A stretch of DNA of 5,668 nt from Sulfurovum sp. Its GTDB lineage: Bacteria; Campylobacterota; Campylobacteria; Campylobacterales; Sulfurovaceae. The stretch spans positions 1 to 5,668 of the forward strand of contig DQVJ01000083.1 in assembly GCA_015661795.1 (NCBI GenBank), written 5' to 3'. The translations under genes were made by a program, and so were the position numbers. The notes beneath the pieces are model-generated. The model was given only the letters and a program-made list of their open reading frames with translations, had not been told where the DNA came from and did not search any database. This document shows, one piece after another, positions 1-5,668 of the stretch (positions are counted from its first letter, which is position 1; every line of letters begins with the position of its first letter).

Positions 1-963
1 AATCTTGATATTTCTGAAAAAAGAGTACCACAAGATGGACGAACACAAATCAGTATTTCGGGAAAAACAATAGATATCAGGGTATCTGTATTGCCCACTT
101 ATCATGGAGAAAGAGTGGTCATGAGAATCCTCTCTCAAAGTGAAGATATTCCAACGCTAGAATCCCTTGGGTTTGCAAAAGATGTGACAAGTGATCTTTA
201 TAAATTACTCAATCATGCCCATGGTATGATACTTGTTACTGGCCCCACAGGTTCAGGTAAGTCCACCACATTACATGCATGTTTGCAACATATTGCCACA
301 CCAGATAAAAACATTATCACTGTTGAGGATCCAGTTGAGTATAATGCCAATAATATTTCCCAGATACAGGTAAATACCAAAGTAGGGCTTACCTTTGCAG
401 CGGGATTACGGTCTATTTTGAGACAAGATCCAGATATTATCATGGTAGGAGAGATACGTGATTCTGAAACAGCAGATATTGCCTTACGTTCAGCCCTGAC
501 AGGACACCTTTTACTCTCAACTTTGCATACAAATGATGCAACTTCTTCTTTGAGCCGTTTAATGGATATGGGAATAGAAAATTTTCTTATCTCTTCCACC
601 CTCTTAGGGGTATTGGCACAACGACTTACAAGAAAACTTTGTACAAAGTGTAGAGAAGAAACCAGACTTGCTCCTGCAATAGCCCAAGAGATAGAAGTCC
701 CTAATGACAATATCTATTATAAAGCTGTTGGATGTAAATCATGTGATTTTACAGGATATAAAGGAAGACAGGTTATAGGGGAGCTTTTTATCATAGATGA
801 TAATGTGAAAGAGATGATGAAAGATGGATTTAATGATTTTCAAGTAAGAGAAGCGATGAAAAAGAATGGGATGAAAACCATAGCAGACAAGTTAAGAGAG
901 ATGATGCTCTCAGGGCTGACATCTTATGAAGAAGCCATTCGTGTCGGACTTATGGACGGGTAG
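1..963 (+). CDS. gspE: GspE/PilB-family type II secretion / type IV pilus assembly ATPase, 5'-truncated by the window edge
   Basis: This is the C-terminal 320 residues of a cytoplasmic hexameric secretion ATPase that uses ATP hydrolysis to drive pilus or pseudopilus assembly at the inner membrane. The frame is open from base 1, where the typical pre-catalytic stretch (EKRVPQDGR, then IDIRVSVLP and HGERVVMRIL) is already present, so the true start lies upstream; the TTG at 91 is only an internal Leu codon. In window numbering, Walker A is GPTGSGKS at 81-88, the Asp box ITVEDPVEY at 106-114, Walker B DIIMVGEIRD at 145-154 and the His box HTNDA at 176-180. Four cysteines (214, 217, 245, 248) form the CxxC-CxxC zinc site typical of GspE/PilB and absent from PilT-type retraction ATPases. 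All key residues look intact. It is followed after 9 bp by a pseudopilin gene, which supports the role. The symbol is family-level: T2SS GspE, pilus PilB and a competence (Cts-like) ATPase cannot be separated from this fragment. Confidence 0.93.
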   Translation, partial: NLDISEKRVPQDGRTQISISGKTIDIRVSVLPTYHGERVVMRILSQSEDIPTLESLGFAKDVTSDLYKLLNHAHGMILVTGPTGSGKSTTLHACLQHIATPDKNIITVEDPVEYNANNISQIQVNTKVGLTFAAGLRSILRQDPDIIMVGEIRDSETADIALRSALTGHLLLSTLHTNDATSSLSRLMDMGIENFLISSTLLGVLAQRLTRKLCTKCREETRLAPAIAQEIEVPNDNIYYKAVGCKSCDFTGYKGRQVIGELFIIDDNVKEMMKDGFNDFQVREAMKKNGMKTIADKLREMMLSGLTSYEEAIRVGLMDG

Positions 964-972
964 AGCACTAAG

Positions 973-1677
973 ATGGAAAACCGTAAGGCATTTACTCTGA
1001 TAGAAGTACTCATTTCTATAGCCTTACTTGGTATTATTCTTGTACCACTGTTTTCAGTGGTGGATTTGATGAGAGATTCCAACAAAAAACTACTTGAATC
1101 TTTAGATAAATCAAAACAAATAACAAAGGCCACCAAAGTACTCTTTTTAGATGTATTGAGTTCCAATGGTAACTTGGATATACAAAAAGATGAATTTACA
1201 AGACTGTGTATAGAAGAGACAAAAAACTCTCTTTACAATCTTCCTTTAGCAAAAGTATGCTGGGTAGTATTGAAAAATAAAAATACTTTGCTGCGTGTAG
1301 AAGGAAATGCCTATACCCTTCCTTTAGGTTCTGAAGACAGGGTAGAAGTAGATTCCGTGATGCAGGGTTTAGAGATTTTTGATGTCTATCATCAAAAAGA
1401 CAAAGTACTTATACTGTTACAACAAAAAGGTAAAGAGCCCATTAGTTTTATGGTACAAGGAGTGAGAAATCCTGTTTTGGAAGTTTTAGCTGATGGCACA
1501 AAAATCATGCGTGATGGAAGAAAAATATTACGGGATGGTACACAGGTATTTAAAGATGGCTCAAAAATTTTACCTAATGGTACACGTGTACCTGCACCCA
1601 GTACCCCCTCTAAACCTAAAAATAAGAACCCAGGTAAAGCAAATCCGGGGACCTCTCCTCCAAAGCTTGTAAAATAA
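973..1677 (+). CDS. Minor pseudopilin with type IV prepilin leader and C-terminal DG-heptad tail
   Basis: This is a 234-residue protein starting with a classic class III (prepilin) signal: the short basic leader MENRKA, then FTLIEV and a hydrophobic helix to about residue 30. The prepilin peptidase would cleave between Ala6 and Phe7, leaving N-terminal Phe and the conserved Glu at mature position 5. The residue before the cut is Ala instead of the commoner Gly. The short leader supports the ATG at 973, although the Shine-Dalgarno sequence there is weak. Residues 31-165 are a soluble domain I cannot assign to a named pseudopilin class; Cys79 and Cys96 could form a disulfide. Residues 174-208 are five 7-residue units beginning DG or NG, followed by a Pro/Lys-rich tail (209-234) with six lysines and no acidic residue. 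It lies 9 bp after the secretion ATPase, so it is probably a minor subunit of the same type II secretion, pilus or DNA-uptake machine. Family call is strong, subtype unknown. Confidence 0.88.
   Translation: MENRKAFTLIEVLISIALLGIILVPLFSVVDLMRDSNKKLLESLDKSKQITKATKVLFLDVLSSNGNLDIQKDEFTRLCIEETKNSLYNLPLAKVCWVVLKNKNTLLRVEGNAYTLPLGSEDRVEVDSVMQGLEIFDVYHQKDKVLILLQQKGKEPISFMVQGVRNPVLEVLADGTKIMRDGRKILRDGTQVFKDGSKILPNGTRVPAPSTPSKPKNKNPGKANPGTSPPKLVK
1492..1596 (+). repeat. Five tandem 21-bp units encoding DG-type heptapeptides
   Basis: Five consecutive in-frame units encode DGTKIMR, DGRKILR, DGTQVFK, DGSKILP and NGTRVPA (residues 174-208 of the pseudopilin). The consensus is [D/N]-G-x-[K/Q/R]-[I/V]-x-x. 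At the DNA level the units have diverged strongly outside the GATGG-like start and use different codons, so the repeat is old or held at protein level and is not a fresh duplication. A DG turn followed by alternating polar and hydrophobic residues suggests short beta strands joined by turns; that is inference. Confidence 0.85.
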
Positions 1678-1682
1678 AAGGA
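1677..1682 (+). promoter_or_regulatory. Shine-Dalgarno site of the HerA-like gene
   Basis: AAAGGA ends 6 nt before the ATG at 1689 and begins on the last base of the preceding stop codon. It is the best ribosome-binding match among the three + strand genes and fixes the start of the HerA-like ORF. It lies in the 11-bp gap after the pseudopilin gene, which has no room for a separate promoter. Confidence 0.7.
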
Positions 1683-1688
1683 TAAAAG

Positions 1689-4019
1689 ATGCAAGAAATA
1701 TATGAAAAGCTAGGATTATTTTATCTAGGTAAAGATGTAGATAAGGCAACTATGGACGCCAGTGAAGCATTGACATTGCTAAAAAATAAAAATTTTACAA
1801 CCCATGCAGCTATTATAGGGATGACAGGTTCTGGTAAAACAGGTTTAGGTGTTAGTATCATTGAAGAAGCAGCTATTGATAATATTCCTACTATTGTGAT
1901 AGATCCTAAAGGAGATATGGGAAACCTATGTTTGGTTGATTCCACTTTTTCGGCTAAAGTTTTTGAACCTTGGGTGAAAGATGAAGCGATTGCTAAAGAA
2001 AAAAATCCCTTAGCATATGCGGAACAAATCTCTAATATGTGGGAAGAAGGCATAGAGTCATGGGGTCAAAATAGTGAGCGTGCTGCAAAGCTTCAAATGG
2101 TATCAAAAACGATTTATACCCCTGGTTCATCTGCTGGTGTGAGTATCAATGTGATGTCCTCCCTTGAAGTCCCACCTGTGGAAGTGATGGAAGACAGTGA
2201 TACATTTACGTCCTATTTAAAAAGTACGACGGTGTCATTACTCTCTTTGGTAGGTATAGTCGCTGATCCTTTGGAGTCAAAAGAATATATATTGCTCGCA
2301 CAGATTATTACAAAAGCATGGCTAAATGATGAAGATATTAATATTGAAGGGCTTATAGGTAAGATTATCACACCATCATTTAAAAAAATAGGGGTACTCC
2401 CTTTAGATGATTTTTATCCAAAAGATACTCGTTTTAAATTGGCAACAAAATTTAATGCATTACTAGCAAGTCCATCTTTTTCTCTTTGGATGCAAGGTGA
2501 TAATTTGGATATTCAAAAATTACTCTATGATGAAAATGGGAAAGCACAAATTGCAATTTTTTCTATTTCTCACTTGAATGATGATGAACGTATGTTTTTT
2601 GTGACACTTTTATTAAATAAATATATTGCATGGATGCGTAGACAAAGTGGAACGTCTGCACTAAAAACCTTGCTTTATATGGATGAAATATATGGTTTCT
2701 TTCCTCCGACTAAAAATCCACCTAGTAAAGAACCTATGCTACTCTTGCTTAAACAAGCAAGAGCCTTTGGAGTTGGGGTAGTCTTAAGCACTCAAAATCC
2801 TGTAGATTTGGACTATAAAGGGCTTTCTAACATTGGAACATGGTTTATAGGCAGACTACAGACCAGTCAAGATATTGACCGTGTGATAAGTGGGCTAGGG
2901 GGGAAGGTCGGTGCAAGTTACAGCAAGAGTGAAATAAAAAAATTATTGGCAAATCTTAAAAAAAGAACATTTTTCCTCAGGTCAGCACATTTAGAAGATA
3001 TTCGGTTATTTTCAACACGTTGGGTACTCTCATATCTTAAGGGACCTCTCAAAAAAAATGAGATTTCAACACTGATGAAAGAACAAAAAAACAGACAAAG
3101 CATTGAAGTAAAAAGTGTTGATGTAATGTTAGAGCAAAAGAGTCACTTAGGGAGTTTTCAGCATATAGATGACTCGATTCCACAATATTTTGAACCTGAT
3201 GCAAGTGGTATCAATGAATTCATAGCTACACTTGGAGCTAAAGCCAAAGTACATTTTTACAATCAGCGTAAAGGGATAGATGAAGAGAGAGAGCGATATC
3301 TATCGTTATCTTTAGATACTAATGCACAGAGTATAAATTGGGAAGCAGCAAGAGAAGAAGAGGATTTTGAGAAATACCCTCACAGCGTACCTAGTCAAGC
3401 TCAGTTTCAAGTCTTACCAAAGATAGTATTAGAAGACAGAGGATTAAAAAAGTCTATACGCGAACTTAAAGAGTTCCTTTATAGAGAAGAAAAAATTGAG
3501 TTACTGCGTTGTATATCTCCTAAACTTGAATCTAGAGTCAATGAGTCAGAAGTAGATTTTCGAGTAAGAATACAAGATATTCTGAATGATAAAAAAGAGC
3601 GTGAAATAGAGAAACTGCAAGTACGCTATGAAAAAAAAGAAAAAACTTTACTAGACAGACTTAGTCGGGCTAAAGAGCGGGTAGAAAAGGAAGTTTCAGA
3701 TTCTACTTCATCGATTATTGAAACGGGTATTGCTGTTTTAGGAGCACTTCTTGGACGACGGAGTTCAACGAGCATAGGACGAGCTATTAAAAAGGGAAGT
3801 AATATCCTAAAAGAGCGTGGTGATATGTCAAGAGCAGAAGAGAGATTGAACACGATAGAGGAAGCTATTGAAGCATTAGGGTATGAATTTGAAGAGACCA
3901 TTGATAGTCTCAATGAAAAATATAATGTAGACAATTGTGAGATAGAATCATTTATAATAAAACCACGCAAGACAGATGTAGATGTCGAGCTATGTGCAGT
4001 GGTTTGGAGAGTAGGCTAG
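1689..4019 (+). CDS. HerA-like (DUF87/COG0433) P-loop ATPase with coiled-coil C-terminal region
   Basis: This is a 776-residue ATP-binding protein of the FtsK/HerA superfamily. The N-terminal half (about 1-450) is a RecA-type motor: Walker A GMTGSGKT at 44-51, a following strand with IDPKGD at 71-76, Walker B LLYMDEIYG at 328-336 (Asp332, Glu333), and a sensor-like STQNP at 367-371 before the conserved DLDYKGLSN (373-381). FEPW (92-95), IYTPGSSAG (142-150) and KQARAFG (355-361) match a widespread family usually annotated only as ATP-binding protein or helicase HerA-like. The C-terminal half is charged and probably coiled-coil around 585-670 and 712-745. Between these coils lies a short hydrophobic Gly/Ala-rich segment (675-690), possibly a membrane-contacting or packing helix. 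No transmembrane domain of VirD4 type is seen at the N terminus, and no nuclease domain is recognisable. It shares an apparent operon with a secretion ATPase and a pseudopilin, but its substrate and role are unknown to me; DNA translocation is inferred from the fold alone. Confidence 0.88.
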   Translation: MQEIYEKLGLFYLGKDVDKATMDASEALTLLKNKNFTTHAAIIGMTGSGKTGLGVSIIEEAAIDNIPTIVIDPKGDMGNLCLVDSTFSAKVFEPWVKDEAIAKEKNPLAYAEQISNMWEEGIESWGQNSERAAKLQMVSKTIYTPGSSAGVSINVMSSLEVPPVEVMEDSDTFTSYLKSTTVSLLSLVGIVADPLESKEYILLAQIITKAWLNDEDINIEGLIGKIITPSFKKIGVLPLDDFYPKDTRFKLATKFNALLASPSFSLWMQGDNLDIQKLLYDENGKAQIAIFSISHLNDDERMFFVTLLLNKYIAWMRRQSGTSALKTLLYMDEIYGFFPPTKNPPSKEPMLLLLKQARAFGVGVVLSTQNPVDLDYKGLSNIGTWFIGRLQTSQDIDRVISGLGGKVGASYSKSEIKKLLANLKKRTFFLRSAHLEDIRLFSTRWVLSYLKGPLKKNEISTLMKEQKNRQSIEVKSVDVMLEQKSHLGSFQHIDDSIPQYFEPDASGINEFIATLGAKAKVHFYNQRKGIDEERERYLSLSLDTNAQSINWEAAREEEDFEKYPHSVPSQAQFQVLPKIVLEDRGLKKSIRELKEFLYREEKIELLRCISPKLESRVNESEVDFRVRIQDILNDKKEREIEKLQVRYEKKEKTLLDRLSRAKERVEKEVSDSTSSIIETGIAVLGALLGRRSSTSIGRAIKKGSNILKERGDMSRAEERLNTIEEAIEALGYEFEETIDSLNEKYNVDNCEIESFIIKPRKTDVDVELCAVVWRVG

Positions 4020-4031
4020 AAAGAAAAGTGT

Positions 4032-4640
4032 TTAGCTTTTGCTTCCTGGCTTCACTGCTTTAGATTTACCCTCTTTACAAAGAGGACAGTCATTAGGTGC
4101 ATACATTTCAAATGTAAAATCAGCAAGTGCAAACAGTGGTATACCATCAGGCAGGGCACATTCTTTTTTCACTGTATCATTCCCTCCTACACGTTTACAA
4201 AACCCTCTATTTGCAAGCGAAGCAAAAGCAACTACTTTCCCACCTAATGCTTCTATAGCTTCAGCAGCTTTCAATGCAGAACCTCCTGTAGTAATGATAT
4301 CTTCACAAATAATAATTTTTTCACCTTGAGCTACTTCAAAGCCACGACGTAATTCCATCCCACCTTCTTTTTTTTCAACAAAAATAGAACGTACATCTAG
4401 TGAACGCGCAAGCTCATATCCAGCCAATACTCCACCAAGAGCAGGCGCACATACTGTATCCACATCTATGCCACTTTGCTTAATCATTGTAGCAAGAGCA
4501 TCTGTAAGTAGAGCAGCTTTTTTTGGGTATTCTAGTACTTTAGCACTTTGAAGATATCTACTTGAGTGATTCCCACTTGCCAAAAGAAAGTGCCCTTCAA
4601 GGAGTGCATCAGCATCTTTATATACCTGTTCAATATTCAT
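4032..4640 (-). CDS. pyrE: Orotate phosphoribosyltransferase
   Basis: This 202-residue cytoplasmic enzyme transfers phosphoribose from PRPP to orotate to give OMP, the fifth step of de novo UMP synthesis. The PRPP-binding motif is EDIITTGGSA at 113-122, with catalytic acidic pair Glu113-Asp114. The flexible-loop region KKEGGMELRRG is at 90-100, and ALGG (67-70) and the N-terminal FLLASGNHSSRY stretch (18-29) are also conserved. The C terminus carries CPLC (185-188) and ends KPGSKS, a tail I recognise from the Thermus-type long form of PyrE, not the E. coli type. With Cys148 and Cys161 there are four cysteines that might bind a metal, which is inference. The ATG at 4640 is 2 nt past the frr stop and has its own AAAGG site, so translation is probably coupled to frr. 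The gene converges on the HerA-like gene with 12 bp between stops. Confidence 0.96.
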   Translation of the reverse strand: MNIEQVYKDADALLEGHFLLASGNHSSRYLQSAKVLEYPKKAALLTDALATMIKQSGIDVDTVCAPALGGVLAGYELARSLDVRSIFVEKKEGGMELRRGFEVAQGEKIIICEDIITTGGSALKAAEAIEALGGKVVAFASLANRGFCKRVGGNDTVKKECALPDGIPLFALADFTFEMYAPNDCPLCKEGKSKAVKPGSKS

Positions 4641-4642
4641 GG

Positions 4643-5200
4643 TTAAACCTTTAAAATATCAGCTTCTTTGATTTTAAAAGCTTCATCTACTTTAGAGATA
4701 TGTTCGTCTGTTAGTTTTTGTATGTGATCGTGTGCTTTTTTGGACTCATCTTCACTAACCTCTTTCGCTTTTTCAAGTTTTTTAATTTTGTCATTGCCAT
4801 CTTTTCTAACATTTCTAATAGATACTTTGGCATGCTCAACCATACCTTTTGCTTGTTTTACAATCTCTTGTCTTTGCTCAGAAGTCATAGGAGGGAAAAA
4901 GAGTTTAATAAAATCTCCATCATTGTTTGGGTTTACACCAATATTAGCTTCTTGAATAGCTTTTTCAATCACTGGCAGTAAAGTTTTTTCCCATGGAGTA
5001 ATACTAATAGTAGTGGCATCCGTTGCAATGACATTTCCAACTTGGGTAAGGGCAGTCATAGTACCATAGTAGTCTACTTTAATATTATCTACAATACCTG
5101 TTGTAACTTTTCCGGTTCTGAGTGTTGAGAAGTCTCTTTTTAACGCTTGGATACTTTTATCCATATTTTCTGATGTTTGTTCAAAAATTTCATTTAACAT
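4643..5200 (-). CDS. frr: Ribosome recycling factor
   Basis: This 185-residue protein, the usual RRF length, splits the post-termination 70S ribosome into subunits together with EF-G. Conserved features are LRTGK at 27-31, VDYYG at 42-46, ITPW at 67-70, NPNNDG at 90-95, the FPPMTSEQR stretch at 102-110 and SIRNVRKD at 127-134. The split is the normal one: helical domain I formed by both ends of the chain, beta-rich domain II in the middle (about 31-104). Start ATG at 5200 is supported by AGGAG with 7-nt spacing. It is followed by pyrE after 2 nt and preceded by secG after 123 bp on the same strand. Nothing looks abnormal in the sequence. Confidence 0.98.
   Translation of the reverse strand: MLNEIFEQTSENMDKSIQALKRDFSTLRTGKVTTGIVDNIKVDYYGTMTALTQVGNVIATDATTISITPWEKTLLPVIEKAIQEANIGVNPNNDGDFIKLFFPPMTSEQRQEIVKQAKGMVEHAKVSIRNVRKDGNDKIKKLEKAKEVSEDESKKAHDHIQKLTDEHISKVDEAFKIKEADILKV
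4648..4652 (-). promoter_or_regulatory. Shine-Dalgarno site of pyrE inside the 3' end of frr
   Basis: On the - strand AAAGG lies 7 nt upstream of the pyrE ATG and within the last codons of frr. Its position, with only 2 nt between the frr stop and the pyrE start, indicates translational coupling of the two genes and supports the ATG at 4640. Confidence 0.65.
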
Positions 5201-5207
5201 AAGGGTT

Positions 5208-5212
5208 CTCCT
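5208..5212 (-). promoter_or_regulatory. Shine-Dalgarno site of frr
   Basis: AGGAG on the - strand sits 7 nt before the ATG at 5200, a strong match at ideal spacing. It is the strongest ribosome-binding site in the window, fitting an abundant translation factor, and fixes the frr start. Confidence 0.75.
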
Positions 5213-5229
5213 AGGAAATATTTGTGTGA

Positions 5230-5235
5230 ATTTTA
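5230..5235 (-). promoter_or_regulatory. Possible -10 element upstream of frr
   Basis: On the - strand TAAAAT matches the sigma-70 -10 consensus at five of six bases and lies about 30 nt before the frr start. No -35 hexamer is visible at 17-bp spacing. Campylobacterota vegetative promoters often lack a conserved -35, so its absence does not exclude a promoter, but in DNA this AT-rich a chance match is likely. If real, it would let frr-pyrE be transcribed independently of secG. Confidence 0.2.
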
Positions 5236-5291
5236 CCCTTTTTTACCTTGTTTGGTATTGAGTTGATATGAATGTAGAGCTATCTAAAGGC

Positions 5292-5315
5292 ATCAAGAAG
5301 AGAAGACTTCTTGAT
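5292..5315 (-). terminator. Perfect 9-bp hairpin between secG and frr, candidate terminator or attenuator
   Basis: ATCAAGAAG at 5292-5300 is the exact reverse complement of 5307-5315, with a 6-nt loop. It lies 8 bp past the secG stop codon, where a transcript-end structure is expected. In the secG direction the stem is followed only by a short mixed CCTTT stretch, whereas the T-rich flank (TTTTAAATATT) is on the + strand side. It is therefore a weak intrinsic terminator for secG; a partial terminator, an mRNA 3'-end stabiliser or a processing site are alternatives. Confidence 0.4.
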
Positions 5316-5323
5316 TTTAAATA

Positions 5324-5665
5324 TTATTTTGTAGTGGGAGGGGTAGGAGCAGCAGGTGTTTCGCTTTTTGTATTTATAGGTGCAGCAGGAACAGCAGCAT
5401 TGTTCGCTGGCACAATGTTGTCAGTTACTGAAGCAGAGTTTACGGTTGTGTAGAAATACCCTAAGGCTAAAGTATTTACAATAAAAAGAAATGCCAGAGT
5501 AAATGTAAGTTTTGCAAGAAATCCTGTTGGCCCTTTTGACCCAAATACAGATTCATTACTCCCACTGTATGCTCCAAGTCCTATACTTGAGCTTTTTTGT
5601 AGGAGTACTGCAATTGTTATTGCAATTGCAAGTACAATTTGTGTGATTAAAAGTGTCGATGTCAT
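5324..5665 (-). CDS. secG: Preprotein translocase subunit SecG
   Basis: This 113-residue inner-membrane protein is the small accessory subunit of the SecYEG channel and assists SecA-driven export. Two hydrophobic segments (about 4-22 and 49-72) flank the conserved cytoplasmic loop with LLQKSSSIGLGAYSG (21-35), ESVFGSKG (38-45) and FLAKLT (49-54). After the second helix there is an Ala/Pro/Thr-rich tail of about 35 residues ending PTPPTTK, a low-complexity extension that is variable in SecG proteins. The ATG at 5665 is immediately preceded by an in-frame TAG at the window edge, so no longer N terminus is possible; the ribosome-binding site is outside the window. It precedes frr and pyrE on the same strand, an order I recall from Campylobacter jejuni. 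Confidence 0.95.
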   Translation of the reverse strand: MTSTLLITQIVLAIAITIAVLLQKSSSIGLGAYSGSNESVFGSKGPTGFLAKLTFTLAFLFIVNTLALGYFYTTVNSASVTDNIVPANNAAVPAAPINTKSETPAAPTPPTTK

Positions 5666-5668
5666 CTA

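Noticed and set aside
213..710. 165-codon - strand open frame inside the secretion ATPase gene.
   Set aside because: It is antisense to a clearly conserved ATPase core containing Walker A and B, and its product resembles nothing I know.
1..963. Reading the first gene as a PilT-type retraction ATPase or a TadA/VirB11-type ATPase.
   Set aside because: The CxxC-CxxC zinc motif and the EKRVPQDGR / HGERVVMRIL stretches are typical of the GspE/PilB branch.
1492..1596. The heptad tail as RTX calcium-binding repeats or TCP10/G-box repeats.
   Set aside because: The period is 7 residues with DGxK[IV]; RTX units are nonapeptides with GGxGxD, and G-box repeats have longer periods. Only the DG turns are shared.
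1689..4019. A defence module of the SIR2-HerA or nuclease-HerA type, or a VirD4-like conjugative coupling protein.
   Set aside because: No SIR2, DUF4297 or nuclease partner is encoded nearby, the neighbours are secretion and housekeeping genes, and there is no N-terminal transmembrane domain.
4024..4040. AAAAG/CTTTT stem across the convergent stop region.
   Set aside because: It is only 5 bp of mostly A-T pairs with a 7-nt loop, too weak for a terminator.
4070..4085. Perfect 7-bp inverted repeat CCTCTTT/AAAGAGG near the end of pyrE, considered as a terminator for the converging + strand operon.
   Set aside because: It lies in coding sequence for the conserved tail PLCKEG, has only a 2-nt centre, and is not followed by a T-tract on either strand.
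5268..5453. 61-codon + strand open frame overlapping the secG 3' end.
   Set aside because: It is the complement of the Ala/Pro-rich secG tail, with no ribosome-binding site and no protein resemblance.

Overview
The window is AT-rich bacterial chromosome. Protein-level resemblance, the long-form PyrE with a C-terminal CxxC tail, and the secG-frr-pyrE gene order (which from memory matches Campylobacter jejuni) point to Campylobacterota (Epsilonproteobacteria), perhaps a free-living Sulfurovum/Sulfurimonas-like organism. The phylum call is an inference; genus is not resolved.

Layout. Positions 1-4019 hold three tightly packed + strand genes, spaced 9 and 11 bp apart. They are the C-terminal 320 codons of a GspE/PilB-type secretion ATPase, cut by the window edge; a pseudopilin with a type IV prepilin leader and an unusual heptad-repeat tail; and a 776-residue HerA-like (DUF87/COG0433) P-loop ATPase with a coiled-coil C-terminal half. 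Positions 4032-5665 hold three - strand genes read as secG, frr, pyrE. The two clusters converge with 12 bp between their stop codons. There is no gene-free stretch over 300 bases; the longest gap, 123 bp between secG and frr, contains a perfect 9-bp hairpin and a possible weak promoter.

How the genes work together. The first two genes are parts of a type II secretion, type IV pilus or DNA-uptake machine: the ATPase powers assembly of a short pilus and the pseudopilin is a minor subunit. The HerA-like ATPase is in the same apparent operon but belongs to a widespread family whose role I do not know; a link to DNA handling by the machine is speculative. The - strand genes are housekeeping: SecG (protein translocation), RRF (ribosome recycling) and OPRT (UMP synthesis), with frr and pyrE apparently translationally coupled.

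The least ordinary items are the heptad tail of the pseudopilin and the poorly characterised HerA-like protein. I found no CRISPR array, mobile element, RNA gene or clear defence system, and I do not claim a new system.
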